Shown here in pieces: positions 1 to 11,447 of a stretch of DNA of 64,000 nt. Positions within the stretch are counted from its first letter, which is position 1. Each line of letters opens with the position of its first letter. The position numbers and the translations under genes were made by a program. The DNA lies in contig JAMFTG010000627.1 of NCBI GenBank assembly GCA_023974075.1, positions 1 to 64,000 of the forward strand, given 5' to 3'. A model generated the notes under the pieces. That model did no database searches. It was not told where the DNA came from and saw only the letters and a program-made list of their open reading frames with translations. The stretch comes from Chaenocephalus aceratus. Lineage: Eukaryota; Chordata; Actinopteri; Perciformes; Channichthyidae.

Positions 1-1013
1 GAGGCTGTGAGTGAGACCTAGTATTACAAAGTTCACCCAGCAACTTTACACCAGTGGGAGAGGCAGAACTGCTCTTTCTTTTCAACATAACTTAAGTTAC
101 ACATGATTTCTTCCAAGTGGTTTGGCTTGTTAAAAACATCTTGCATTATGATACAGGAATTTGCTGGCTTTGTGTTTACAGAAGTACCTGACTATGCCGG
201 ACTTTTGTGCAGCCTACGGATGCTCTAATCACCGCAGTCTGCAAACAAGAACCCGTGGGATCACCACATATGTTTATGTTTGCTCAGTCTAATAAATCCA
301 TAACATGGTTGTGAAAGAATACCAAAGCTGAGGCTGGACGATGATTGATTGTTAGTGTGCCATGTGTCACTGTGTGTCTTATTGGTTTTGTGGTATACTG
401 TATTTTATTTTATTGTGTGCAAGACACATTTAAAACAAATAACCTTGAACCTTGAAGCCCCATCTCTCCCCACCTGCTCCTGCTTCCTACATCCCCTCCA
501 CACCACACCAAGTTGTTCTTCTTAATAATAATAATACATTTATGTTGGGGGCCACCTTTCATAACACCCAAGGACACCTTACAGGGGCATAGGGGCAATA
601 TAGGGAACAATTTAAACAGTGGATTTTGTGATATATCAGCCGGGGTGAGTCAAGACAAACCACAAATGGACTACAGAAGGACATATGGTACAGTTTATAT
701 TATTCTTGGTCTTTTTTCAATAACATATTTCAAAGGTTCTGGATTTGTTTACAATCTAGAAACAAAACTAGGATGATAAGATCTCATGTCAAAAATAATT
801 GTGATAAATTAGACAGAACTGGCCTGTCTGTGAGCACATTTTATGTTGGTTTGGTTCTTCTGATAAAGGTGTGAATATCTAAATAATATACCAACATATG
901 CTATTGTCATTAGTTGTGTCCCTGTTCTTCAAGCTAAGGCATTGCTCAATTAACAACTCTTGGTTTACAGAGTGGTAACATGAGACCGATTTTTATATAT
1001 AAAATATAAATGT
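1..1013. other. intron sequence with a LINE-tail-like repeat
   Basis: No gene is supported here. Around 525-600 the sequence runs from an AAT-repeat into a block containing 'cacccaaggacaccttaca'. The same block recurs at 28257-28278 inside another repeat, so this is a dispersed repeat, probably the 3' end of a LINE or SINE read on the minus strand. The remainder is AT-rich intron with no pattern I recognise. Short open frames here lack any domain. Confidence 0.5.
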
Positions 1014-1227
1014 CTTTTTATTGGGTTCTTTTATTTGGGGTTAAGTACATTGTCAGAATAAGTGAGGAATGAATTTAACTTCTGTTAGACAGCCATATGC
1101 CATACATTTTTGCATACATTCACAGTAAATATTTATTCAGTATGATAGCTGTCTAACAGAAGTTAAATCTATTTCTCACTTATTCTGACAATGTACTTAA
1201 CCCCAAATAAAAGAACCCAATAAAAAG
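1014..1227. repeat. 80-bp inverted repeat (hairpin) with 54-bp spacer
   Basis: Positions 1014-1093 are the reverse complement of 1148-1227 with three mismatches by eye, all in one cluster in the arm. The spacer is 1094-1147. The match resumes weakly further out: 'ttaacaactctt' near 949-960 pairs with the sequence after 1227, separated in the left arm by about 50 extra bases. This could be a snap-back MITE or a recent inverted duplication. No transposase or clear target-site duplication was found. Confidence 0.85.
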
Positions 1228-1417
1228 AGTTGTTAAATAATAGTGAAGTCACGTTGTAATAACAATAACTCATCTCTCTCGGTTTTTCTTTTTGAGCTTT
1301 GCTAAAAGCCACTGTGTCAAGTGTCCATCTGGTGTTGCCGTCCGGAGTTGTCCAACATGGCGGACCCTCTCGCACATGCGCAGAACCGATCGGGCAGGGT
1401 GACGGATCGGGTAGTCA

Positions 1418-1490
1418 CACACGGGATACCCGGAGATGACAACAACAACCGGAAGTTACAACATGCTTACCGCAATAGTGGTCCGTGTAG
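1418..1490 (+). repeat. 73-bp orphan segment, copy 1
   Basis: This stretch, beginning 'cacacgggatacccggag' and ending 'gtggtccgtgtag', is identical by eye to 38999-39071. The sequence to its left differs between the two copies. On the right, this copy runs straight into an L2 reverse-transcriptase fragment, whereas the other copy runs into an unrelated palindrome. It may be part of a LINE 5' UTR, but I cannot assign it to a known element. Confidence 0.8.
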
Positions 1491-1598
1491 AAACAGCCTG
1501 GTAACTTCCAAAAAAAAATGTGTTCCAGTCAGGCTTTCGGCCAAACCACAGCACAGAACTTCAGTGTTAGTATTATTAGATCTCAGTGCTGCGTTTGA
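1491..1598 (+). pseudogene. L2-type LINE reverse transcriptase fragment (5' piece of a split copy)
   Basis: The + strand encodes a fragment with the order 'FRPNH...', '[14 protein letters not shown]', which is reverse-transcriptase block 2-3 of L2-clade LINEs. The frame stops exactly where an antisense LINE is inserted, and the missing continuation (TVDH...) resumes at 2688. The endonuclease domain and most of the N-terminal reverse transcriptase are absent, so this copy was deleted or truncated before the later insertion split it. Confidence 0.75.
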
Positions 1599-2681
1599 TA
1601 GATTGATTGATTGAAAAGTTTATTAACAGCTTGTATATTGGGTACAGTACAGTACAGCTCAAAAAATACAATTGTTAAGGGGATGCAGACCAGAGAAAGA
1701 CTTTCGTCTTGTTTACATCAGGGTCCCCCATTTCCAATTCATCATATCATTTAAGACATATAAGACATATTTGACATACAGATGGCTTATTTACAATTTA
1801 CATACAGGTGGTTTTTTACATACAGATTGCTTATTTACAATTTTCATTTTAGATTTCGTTCTAATACATCCTAACCGGACATTTAAGACATACCAAGTCT
1901 ACAGATATACAGTTAGTAACATAGTCTAAAATGCGAGTATATACATAGATGGGGGGGGGGGAAGCTGTCCATTGTACGTTGAGATTTGTACCATTACCGG
2001 GGCAAGTTTTGCAATGCTCTCCCCCGAAGGTGCTCTTTAAGAGAGGTTTTGAAGGTAAGCATAGTTTTACTTTCCTTTACAGTTGTGGGAAGAGCATTCC
2101 ACCTTGATGTGGCATAATTTCAAAACGTGTATTCCCCCTTTTTTGTGCCAAATCTGGGTTTCACATGATTTGTGGAGCTCCCTCTGGTGTTATGATCATG
2201 GTATTCCTTGACCTTTGGGAAGAACTTTGACATGTACATGGGTACCATAGAGATGTAGTGGATCTTGTAGACCAGGCCCATTGCAAGTAGCTGTACTCTG
2301 TCGTCTACTCTAAGCCATCCTAGGTTGTCAAAGTGGGCAGAGGTGAGGTGGGTTCTAGATGAAAGGTCAAGCAGTAGTCTGACCAGTTTATTTTGCGATG
2401 TTTGAAGTTCTATTTTTAGCGCCTTGGAGGTGCTATGGTACCATGACGTGCAAGCATAGTCATAGTACCCTTGAATGAGTGCTCCTGCCAGAGTTTTCAG
2501 GGTGTTTTTGTTTACCAGAGAGGAGATCCGGTATAGAAATCTAGTTCTTTGATTGACTTTTTTTATTACATTGGATGCCATTTTGTCACAGGAGAGGTTT
2601 GCCTCAAGAATAGATGCTAGGTATGTAATTTCCTTCTTACTTGTGACAATAATGTCACCCACTGCAACTGAGAAGTCATCG
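1599..2681 (-). mobile_element. 5'-truncated LINE inserted in an L2 copy, antisense
   Basis: The minus strand (about 2680 down to 2120) encodes the thumb and C-terminal region of a LINE reverse transcriptase, with signatures such as 'YYDYACTSWYHS' and 'LGWLRVDDRVQLLAMGLVYK'. Next come a 3' UTR of about 500 bp and a short (AATC)n-type tail at 1599-1616. The flanks carry GTTTGA at 1593-1598 and 2682-2687, a plausible target-site duplication. The clade is uncertain: it does not match the flanking L2 and may be a Daphne/Crack-like or other CR1-group LINE. Confidence 0.75.
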
Positions 2682-3923
2682 GTTTGACACTGTTGACCAC
2701 AACATATTACTAGACAGACTGGAAAACTGGGTGGGACTTTCGGCAACAGTTCTAAATTGGTTTGAATCCTACTTAAAGGACAGAAAAAACGTTGTTTCTA
2801 TAGGTAAATACACATCTGAGTTGAAAAATATGACATGTGGGGTACCTCAAGGCTCCATCCTGGGGCCTCTTCTCTTTAACATCTACATCCTACCACTGGC
2901 TCAGATAATGAATAATAACAAAATAAGTTACCATAGCTATGCGGATGACACACACATTTACATAACCATTTCACCAGGAGACTATGCTCCAATTCAGACA
3001 CTAAGTGCAAGTAAGTAAGTGCATTGAACAAATCAATGACTGGATGTGTCAGAACTTTTTCCAATTAAACAAAGATAAAACTGAGGTAATGGTTTTTGGA
3101 GCCAAGGCAGAACGTATCAAAGTTAGCGCTGAGCTTCAGTCTGCAATGTTCAAAACAACAGATAAAGCCAGAAATGTAGCTGTAGTCATTCTAGTCAGCA
3201 TACTATCACCTTAACAATATATCGAGGATTAAAAAGACTAATGTCACAGCAGGATTTAGAAAAACTTGTCCATGCTTTTATCTTCAGCAGACTCGACTAC
3301 TGTAATGGTGTCTTTACAGGTCTCACTAAAAAATCTATTAGAAAGCTGCAGCTAATTCAGAACACTGCTGCTCAAGTCCTCAATAACACTAAGAAAGTAG
3401 ATCACATCACTCCTGTTCTGAAGTCTTTACACTGGCTTCTTGTGTGTCAAAGAATACATTTCAAAATACTGCTGCTGGTTTATAAAGCATTGAATGGTTT
3501 AGCCCCAAAATACATTTCTGACCTACTGCTAAATTATTAACCATCCAGAACTCTCAGGTCTTCAGGGACTGGTCAGCTTTCTGTCCCCAGAGTCAGAACT
3601 GAACATGGAGAAGTTCAGTTATTATGCTCCAAATATCTGGAACAAACTACCAGGAACCTGCAGGTCCACTGCAACTCTGACTACTTTTGAATCCAGGCTG
3701 AAGACTTTTCTTTTTGCCGCTGCTTTTAATTGAACTATTCATATCTTAAACTGCACTGTAACTTTTCCATACTTTTTTTTCTTTTAATGTTTCTTTTATT
3801 ATTTTTGCTTTTTAATTACTGTTTTTAAATGCCATTTTCTTAATGTTTTTCATTTTTTTAAAGCACTTTGAATTGCCTTGTGTTGAAAGGTGCTATATAA
3901 ATAAACTTGCCTTGCCTTGCCTT
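2682..3923 (+). mobile_element. L2-type LINE, 3' half of the split copy
   Basis: The coding continues with 'TVDH', then a 'GVPQGSILGPLLFNIYILPL' block and the catalytic YADD box ('YHSYADDTHIY') at about 2931-2964. A thumb and C-terminal region follows ('DKTEVMVFG', 'LVHAFIFSRLDYCNG', 'HITPVLKSLHWL'). A stop at 3018, a frameshift near 3200 and another stop at 3538 break the frame. The 3' UTR ends with a 'tataaataaact' motif and a TTGCC-type tail near 3905-3923, typical of fish L2/Maui elements. It is a dead copy. Confidence 0.85.
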
Positions 3924-5936
3924 AGGCATGTTTAACATATCAGATTTTCAGAGTAATGTAGTTCAATTAATACAGTAGTATAATCTTCAAATTAAAGCTG
4001 CAAAATCCTAAAAAGGGTCCGAAAAGGATGTGGTCTGGTTGCCTTAAATGAAAGTAAACTTGGCATTCATAGGCAAATGAAAAATAACGACTTGTAGTGT
4101 TGGCGTGGGAGGTGTGCTAAACCCCTCCCGCAGACATACTTGTAGTCCGAGTGCGGGAAAACTCAGCGGAGAAATGCAGAAGGGTGAAATTATTTGAATC
4201 AAAATTGTTACAGCTCAAATGCATTGCAACGACTTTGTTGAAAACTTGAAAGTGAAATGTTTAACTGGAAGAGTAGGAAAAATAGTGAAGAAGCTTAATA
4301 TTTAAAAGAAAATGTTTAAAAAAGGTATAAACAACAACATGTATACAGTAGCCTCAATGTCCTGAAATAGCTGAATAATGTAATAGTTGAATGGTTTCTG
4401 TAGCTGAAAGTAGGCTGAAGGAGTTACATATCAGATGTACGTAGTAGTGAATTAATTTGTATTAGGAAGAGAAAATAAAGTAAAAAGGCTTGGGAAAGCA
4501 GCAGAATATTTTGACTGCAAACTTTTCGACTAAAACCATACATCACCAATAATGAATAAAATATGTGGAACATGTTGAAGTCAGTATGAAGTCTCTATCC
4601 GACAGAAAATAATAGGCTGAGACAGTCTAGTGTGTTTGTCAGTGTGTGTTTCTGTGCTGAGCACCTAATCATAACAAATAATCATAACACCTGTGTGAGC
4701 CCAGAGATCAAAGGTTTTAATCTGCCCAGCAACACCATGGTTACCAACTGCAGAACTGAGTCCCATTAAGAATGCATTGAGGATCATATCTGACAATTTT
4801 GACACCTGTTCAAAAACTATAGCTCCTATCAAAAAATTAACAGACCGTGAGCATCAGGGAACCCCAATGAACTGATATATGTTTTTTTGGGGGGTTTTGT
4901 GTGTAAAATGTGGAGATGGGAGCAGTTTGTTTAAAGTTTACTTCTCTCTGTTCTGAAGAAAGAACCAGACACATTTAACATGGGAGTCTATTGGGAGCTA
5001 GGTGGACTTTTTGACAAGTTCATGACTCTTCAAGAGGCATTTTGTTTAATATTTTTTCTTAATTTTTTTAAATGTTTCAACGTAGGAGAGGTTTTCCATG
5101 AACAGCATTCGCACTAATACAAATTTGAAGAACTATAGTGGATTGCTGTGGCACAGCATTCACACTAATAATGACATGTTATTTCCAGGCTTGATAAAGC
5201 TCCTTAAAGACAAACAAGACATTTTATGACTGCCTTTACATTCTGAGGAGCTTGTAATGCTACGGGAATACAAACACTTGCATGATCTCATGAGCCGAGA
5301 ACTCCTCCATCCTCTTCACATGAGTGACATTTAAATTGGATTTAAACATCTGCTCAACATATACATCTGAATGCGCCTGGACAGACTGACTCTCTCTGTG
5401 TCTGTCTTCAGCATGCATTCACAAACTCATCATCAACCAACAAAATATACATTTACAGTCAAATTAAATATTTTTATTTTTATATTGGTAACTGCATCGG
5501 CAATAGGCAAAACATGCATAACGGTACAAATCCAATATCATCCATCAATACTTTTCAACCTGTTATGTTTCCTTTTACAATGTATTCAATGCCAGAGCCT
5601 GATAGACTATCACTGTACTTATTCACATTATATGGATGGAAGTGCTTTAAACTTCAGTCTGTTTGGGCGTTCCAGTAATATCAATATCATATCTGCATAT
5701 TATTGTTTGTGCTGTGGTGTTATTACTGTTAGCAACACTATGAAAATACTATTTGCATGAATTTACCAACTGTTAAAACCATGTGTTAACAGTCTGTCTA
5801 CCAGCCTCATTAACTCACTGAATGATGTTAAAGTGTAACATGTATCATCTGTAGTGATCGTTGGTTGCCAATGTGTTTGAGACAATCAGCTGTTAAAGTA
5901 TCTGAAATCCTGACCCCTGCTGTGTTGTGTGTGCAG
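3924..5936. other. intron without recognised features
   Basis: About 2 kb of AT-rich intron leading to the first exon. A reading frame of about 130 codons at 5371-5760 has no recognisable domain and low-complexity composition, so I do not call it a gene. A pyrimidine/TG-rich stretch just before 5937 precedes the splice acceptor. Confidence 0.5.
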
Positions 5937-6028
5937 GATCCTGGCCACTGTGGGGACAGACTTTGATCTGAGAACACTAAGAGCGGTGAGAGTACTGCGG
6001 CCCCTCAAACTGGTATCCGGCATTCCAA
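5937..6028 (+). CDS. cacna1b: voltage-gated Ca2+ channel alpha1 exon: domain I S4 voltage sensor
   Basis: This 92-nt exon encodes the S4 voltage-sensing helix of domain I, the positively charged segment that moves on depolarisation to open a neuronal Ca2+ channel in the plasma membrane. The peptide contains 'LRTLRAVRVLRPLKLVSG', with Arg/Lys at every third position. The acceptor is 'gtgtgtgcag|g' and the donor 'ccaa|gtgagt' (6029-6034). The exon starts with the last base of a codon and ends with the first base (A) of a Ser codon completed by the exon at 17986. The S4 sequence alone fits any Cav1/Cav2 member; the paralogue call rests on the exon at 32590. Confidence 0.93.
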
Positions 6029-6910
6029 GTGAGTTACCTGCACATGTAAACAGATTCCTATCAAAATTAGACCCCGTTTACATGGAGATGGTTCGTGTTG
6101 TATCTGCTACTTTTCTCTTTCGTATAGCCCGTTCGTTCACAGGCCGTAACGGAACCGCGGAAACGATAACGGGTCCCAAGGTGGGTAGATCTGCGGACGG
6201 AACGCTCTGGGCGGCTCCGTGTGTACGTCCTATACGATCATTTCCTGATAATGATAAAGCCATAGCCCCACCTCTCCCCACCTCTGCTGCTCAGTGCTGA
6301 TGTTACTGCAAAATCTACAACTCCTCTACCACAACCATCAGCAACAAGTGGACATGGAGAACTACATGAACTACATGTTGCAAAATCCACCACGGAGCAT
6401 AAACAGAAGGGCAACCATGCTCGAGCTCTTCTTCGCTGCTTTTGGTGTATTTTGTGGCGGAAGTACAGCGCCACTTGCACTTACAGGCCCGGCATATGTA
6501 CTACAGCGTCTCCAGCGGGTCGAGCAGTCTCGTGTGAAAGGACAAGTTTCTGCAAACGGACTGAACAAAACATTGCGTGTCATTACATGATTACATTACA
6601 TGACATTTGTTAGACGCTTTTATTCAAAGCGACTTACATACATTCAATACTGTGGACAATCCCCAGAAGAGCAATTTGGGGTGAAGTGTCTTGCCCAGGG
6701 ACACAACGACATGCTGACCGCAGTGGGACTCAAACTTGCTATCCCCTGATTTGAAGTCCAGCACACTACCCACTGAGCCACAGCCTCCCTCGTCTGCAGG
6801 GTGGGGAGGGTTACTTTAAAAATGTAATCCATTACAATAACTAGTTACATGTCAAAACATGTAATCAGTAACCTAATCTGAGTATCACAATATGAAAGTA
6901 ACCTGATTAC
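6029..6910. repeat. intron with two fish dispersed repeats
   Basis: Two repeat-like blocks fill much of this stretch. One at about 6595-6785 has the familiar fish form 'gttagacgcttttattcaaagcgacttacatac' (shown in parts: 'agacgcttttattcaaagc', 'gcgacttacata') and ends near 'cactacccactgagccaca'. The second starts near 6795 ('gggaggg ttactttaaaaatg') with alternating 'taatcc'/'gtaatcag' motifs. It continues at 11448 after the hAT insertion, so that insertion lies within it. Around 6075-6260 'ccccgtttacatggagatg' suggests a degraded DNA-transposon end. No protein is supported. Confidence 0.5.
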
Positions 6911-8724
6911 TAGGGTTGGGTATCGTTTGAATTTCCACGATTCTGATTCCGATTCCGATTCTACTTTTCGATTCCGGTTCTTAACGGTTCTCAATTCCGA
7001 TTCTTTGAGGGGCAGGGTAACAAAAATCTAAATTGCTTCTTCCACCAAAAAAAGTACATTTATTCGAGAAACTTTTACACAGGTTAGTTTACAGTAATAT
7101 TCACATGAATCAGTCTGTTTATATTCACTGCTATGTAACTGTAACCTGAGAACCACTGAAGCTACAACAGTGCAACAGTCCAACTTTTAAAGGACAGTTC
7201 TTGTTGAGAAAAACAAGCATATCTGCCTTCTCAGGCATACCTGGAAGAAATGTTTGAACGTTTTAAAGTAAAATGCTTCAATCTGGTGCACTTTAAGCAG
7301 AATGACTAGAGACTAGATCTAGGGGGTACAACTCTAAACACCCATATGAAAAAGATCGGTTTACATTTGAATAATTAAATAAGTATGTGAGCATAAGCAA
7401 TAACCCGTAGCCAATAACAAATAAATGTCACTTGTTTTATTTTTGTTGTTCATTCATATCTTATTTTACTATTTTATTTATGCATATTTTTTTATCTCCA
7501 GTTTAAAACGATATGTCTGGTTTACTGTCCTATAGTATACATTGGAATGATTTCAAACCTGTTTTATCCCAATAATTATAAAGGAGTGCCTTGGAAATAT
7601 GTGTTTACGTAAATTGTGATCAAAACGTTTGAGACCCACTGCGATAACTTAGACTAAAGTGAACTATCTAAACACTCAGAGTCCTTTACCTCACTGAGCT
7701 GTAGTTATCAGCCTCAGTCTGACTGGAGAGGACTCTCCCTCCACATCTTCTTCTTCCGTTAGAGCAGCTAGCACCAGATGCTAATAACAACAGCGAGTAC
7801 CGGTCCCTCTCTCCCTCGCTCGCTCCCACGCTCGCACTTTGGCTGTGAGCTGCGGGTGCTAGATAAGCCAACATCCCCCATTTTCATCACTTACAGCGCC
7901 CATCGTACAGGGCAAATGAAACGTGTAACCGGGGTGAAAAGGGTGTTACATTTACTTAATTATGAATGTTGTTACATCAAGGCCGAAAATTAGGATGAGC
8001 ACCAACGGTCCAAACCTTTTTTTTCCCTCCCAGAGCTGTCAGCGCAGCGCCTCCACAGATCTGGCATCCTAGGCGAACATCTATAACGCCAGTGCGACAG
8101 GCTGGCTCTGGGGCCTCATTTATAAAGGGATATACGCTCAAAAAATGGCGTACTCCCAGTTTCTACGCAATGTTTGCGATTTATAAAATACTAACTTGAT
8201 GGGAAAACGTGCGGTCCTCCATGCAAACTCTAACCCATGCGTACGCACTAAGCACAAAAACGGGAGAGACGAGAAACTGCGACCCCGTTGGCAGAAGGAA
8301 GAATGGAGAGAAATATGTGGAAATAATACCATAAACAAAATGTTACCTCTCATTTGTCATATATGAAGAATTCATTTTCAAACATTGATTAAAGCAAATC
8401 TTAAAATGATTAAACAAACGCCTGTTTGAGACTCCTCAGTGCACACACACACATAACCTGGAGAAATAAATAAATACGGATATGTTATTTAAAACCACCT
8501 CGAATATGTTGTGTTAATGTTATGAAATGTTTTCTCATAAATGATGCGGTGAGCAGGAGGACAGAATTACGTCTAAACTGACGCCGTTTTGCATTTCTAG
8601 GTTGTAGATACGAGCATGGTTTTATATACTCTCACGTTTAATCGTGTTTTATGCCGTTTGCCAAGACTTGATAAGTCGCTCGTAAAACACAGGAGGTATG
8701 GAAACTAAGAACAGCTAGCGCAGC

Positions 8725-10558
8725 CCCACGTCACAGCTTCAGCCTACAGGAAGTTAGTGAGAACGATGTGCTGGAGGTCCTTAGCAAACTTGACCCCAAC
8801 AAACCTGCAGGTCTTGATGGGCTAGACCCCTTCTTTTTTAAAGTTGCAGCCCCGATTATTGCAGAAGCTATCTCCCACCTTTGTAATCTGTCCATACAGA
8901 CAGCAGTGCTACCTTCTGCCTGGAAGGCAGCTTTAGTGCAACCTTTGTTTAAAGGGGGAAACCATGCTGACCCCAACTGCTATCGTCCAATATCCATTCT
9001 ACCCTGTATAGCGAAAGTGTTCGAAAAGTTAGTTTGCAAACAGCTAACATGGTTTCTGAAGACTTACAACATACTATCTGACATGCAGTCTGGGTTCCGT
9101 GCAGGACATGGGTGTGAGACGGCGACTCTCAAAGTCTTAAATGATATCATCAATGCCCTTGACTCCAGACAATACTGTGCTGCCATTTTCATCGATCTTG
9201 CCAAAGCCTTCGACACTGTAGATCACCAACTGCTTCTGGGAAAGCTTAGAAGCATTGGTGTCACTAACCAATCGATAGCCTGGTTTGAAAACTACCTGTC
9301 CATGCGCACCCAGTGTGTAAAATCTGAAAATCTGATGACACAGCCCCTATCCATCTCTAAGGGAGTACCACAAGGCTCTATTCTAGCACCCATCCTATTC
9401 TCAATATATATAAATGACATGGAGAAATCAGTGGGCAACTCCTCTATCCACCTATATGCTGATGACACGATTCTGTACACTGCTGGCTCTTCCCCGGATA
9501 CTGTCCTGACAACTCTTCAGGATAGTTTTCAGAGAATCCAGTCACATCTCTCTGCCCTTGGCCTGGTCCTGAACACCACTAAAACCAAGATCATGTGGTT
9601 TGGCCGCAGTGGTGCCTCCCAAACTGGCACTATTGTGACCGCCGATGGCCGGGACCTCGAAATAGTTAAATCCTATAAATACCTTGGATTTTGGATTGAC
9701 AGTAATCTGTCATTCAAAGAACATCTCTCCAAAATTCAGACCAAGGTCAAAGCTAGACTCAGCTTTCTATACAGGAATCGCTCCTCATTCACTTCATCTG
9801 CTAAACTCTCTCTGGTCCAGATGACTGTCCTTCCTCTGTTCGACTACGGTGATACCATCTACCGCTCGGCGTGTAAAGGAGCTCTCGATCATTTAGACAT
9901 TCTGTATCACTCCGCCATCCGCTTTGCCACCAATGCCCCCTACAGGACACACCACTGTGACCTGTACTCTCTGGCTAACTGGCCCTCTCTTGAGACCAGA
10001 CGCAACATCCACTGGCTGATGTTTGTTTACAAAACACTCCTAGGCCTCACTCCCTTCTACCTCACACAATTACTGCAACTCCGCACACCCCCAACGCACA
10101 ACACCCGGTCAGCTACAAGCATCCTGCTAAAGATCCCCAAAGCCCATACATCCTTTGGCCGCTCCGCCTTTCAGTTTGCAGCGGCAGATAGCTGGAATAC
10201 CGTTCAAAAAACAATAAAAATGAAAACCTTTGTCTCCCCCCGCACCTTCAATGTCACTATTATTGACACCCTGGTACACACATGTAGCTGCTTTGCCTGA
10301 TGCTGATTTTAATGACTGATTGAACCACAGCAATATTGTTTTAGAGTTTTTATATGTTTAACTGCTATGCCTGTCATCTTTGCTCTATGTGTTTGTGTTG
10401 TCTCCTGGGTTCTGTAGTGCCCGGAGTGTGTCTTTTTATTTCCTCCCAAACCCATCCCCTCAGGAAGCCTTTGCCTCCTGTCAGGTCATCATTGTAAATA
10501 AGAATTTGTTCTTAATTGATTTTCCTGGATAAATAAAGGTTCTACTACTACTACTACA
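8725..10558 (+). mobile_element. LINE (CR1/L2/Rex-like) nested in the Harbinger-like element
   Basis: A 5'-truncated non-LTR retrotransposon with an open reverse-transcriptase frame (8768-10300), a 3' UTR and an 'aataaaggttctactactac' tail of CTA repeats ending near 10557. Coding similarity appears to extend upstream of the first ATG to about 8735. The endonuclease domain is missing. I could not fix a convincing target-site duplication, so the 5' edge is uncertain by about 40 bp. Confidence 0.75.
8768..10300 (+). CDS. LINE reverse transcriptase, uninterrupted 510-aa frame
   Basis: This frame encodes the reverse transcriptase that copies LINE RNA at the nicked target. Motifs in order: 'KPAGLDGLDPFFFK' near residue 12, 'NCYRPISILP' near 71, 'FIDLAKAFDTVDHQLL' near 140, 'SKGVPQGSILAPILFSIYIN' near 196, and the catalytic YADD in 'HLYADDTILY' near 229. 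A thumb and C-terminal region with 'YKYLGFWID' follows. No stop or frameshift interrupts 510 codons, suggesting a fairly recent insertion. The start is only the first ATG in a 5'-truncated copy; the natural protein would begin further upstream with an endonuclease domain. Clade (Rex1/CR1-like versus L2) is uncertain. Confidence 0.85.
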   Translation: MLEVLSKLDPNKPAGLDGLDPFFFKVAAPIIAEAISHLCNLSIQTAVLPSAWKAALVQPLFKGGNHADPNCYRPISILPCIAKVFEKLVCKQLTWFLKTYNILSDMQSGFRAGHGCETATLKVLNDIINALDSRQYCAAIFIDLAKAFDTVDHQLLLGKLRSIGVTNQSIAWFENYLSMRTQCVKSENLMTQPLSISKGVPQGSILAPILFSIYINDMEKSVGNSSIHLYADDTILYTAGSSPDTVLTTLQDSFQRIQSHLSALGLVLNTTKTKIMWFGRSGASQTGTIVTADGRDLEIVKSYKYLGFWIDSNLSFKEHLSKIQTKVKARLSFLYRNRSSFTSSAKLSLVQMTVLPLFDYGDTIYRSACKGALDHLDILYHSAIRFATNAPYRTHHCDLYSLANWPSLETRRNIHWLMFVYKTLLGLTPFYLTQLLQLRTPPTHNTRSATSILLKIPKAHTSFGRSAFQFAAADSWNTVQKTIKMKTFVSPRTFNVTIIDTLVHTCSCFA

Positions 10559-11447
10559 TATAACACAACACATTAGTTGTATTTCCTTTAACTGGTGGAT
10601 ATAGAGTTGCTGCAGTGGAGACGCTGCGCACAGCTGATCGACAGCTGGGACACAAACCACCAAATACAAAAACATAATTCAGATCCAGTCGTCATGACTC
10701 CACTCCGGAGGGATTCCCCGATCATTTCTTACAGTCTCTCATCAAGGGGGGGGGGGGTCTCCTGTCCCCGGTACAAACACACTGCCTGAGGAAGGCTATG
10801 TGTATTTATTTTGTCATTAGACTTTTTCGGACCACTTATTTATTTATGTTATTTATGTTGATGACGATCCGACCTCCATGCTGCTACTCTGGTTCAAACG
10901 GCATCCACCAAACAATGTGATTTATCTCCACCTCCCCAAAATAACCAAAATCTGACACGGTGTGAGACGTCTTTTTTAACTGTTCTGTCGTCATTTCCTG
11001 CGATCTCCTTCATAAAGTCAGTCAAAATGAATGAATGGGCGTTTCTCTGACTATTTATAGGCGAATATGGGCGTTACGTGAAGCCCGCAAAAGCTGCACC
11101 GCATTTCGAGTCGGTTGTGATTTATAAAGGGAACCGGCGTAGGAAGTGCTGTACGCACTTTCGTCGCCGGTACGCAATGTTTGGTGAATTGGAAAATGTC
11201 GTAATTCACGTAAGCAACCTTCCCACGTGAATCATACGCACGGCGTTATACATGAGGCCCCTGGTCTCAGGTTACGCTGTAGGAAGTGTAGGTACAACGC
11301 TACATTTCCCGCCCCGCCGCAGTCATACAGTAGGCTATGGAGAGCGGCGAGAAACATTTCCTCAGGCATCGAAAAGCGGAACCGAAATTCACATTTCTAA
11401 ATGATGCCGTTGGAATCGAAATGTTGGTACCCAACCCTACTGATTAC

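Larger units (their letters stand above)
8108..11263. mobile_element. Harbinger-like DNA transposon nested in the hAT element
   Basis: Comparison with the hAT copy at 29156 shows an insertion of 8111-11260. Its ends are GGGCCTCATTTATA on the left and the inverted form TATACATGAGGCCC on the right. The 3-bp flanks are CTG at 8108-8110 and 11261-11263, which fits the CWG target preference described for PIF/Harbinger elements. Sub-terminal 'gcgtacgcac'-like motifs occur at both ends. I see no Harbinger nuclease; the middle is occupied by a LINE. The superfamily call rests on TSD length and termini only. Confidence 0.65.
6903..11447. mobile_element. hAT-type DNA transposon copy A with 8-bp TSD, containing nested insertions
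   Basis: The element spans 6911-11439 and is flanked by the exact 8-bp duplication CTGATTAC (6903-6910 and 11440-11447). Its ends are inverted repeats TAGGGTTGGGTA and TACCCAACCCTA. The 8-bp TSD and such termini are hallmarks of hAT transposons. A second copy without the inner insertion lies at 29156-30420, which lets the host and guest parts be separated: 6911-8110 and 11261-11439 are hAT, 8111-11260 is a guest. No transposase is visible, so it is non-autonomous. Confidence 0.88.

Noticed and set aside
5371..5760. 129-codon open frame upstream of the first exon
   Set aside because: AT-rich composition, no domain, and intronic position between channel exons.
1..5936. Expected preceding exon with domain I S3
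   Set aside because: No matching peptide with splice sites seen; it must lie upstream.
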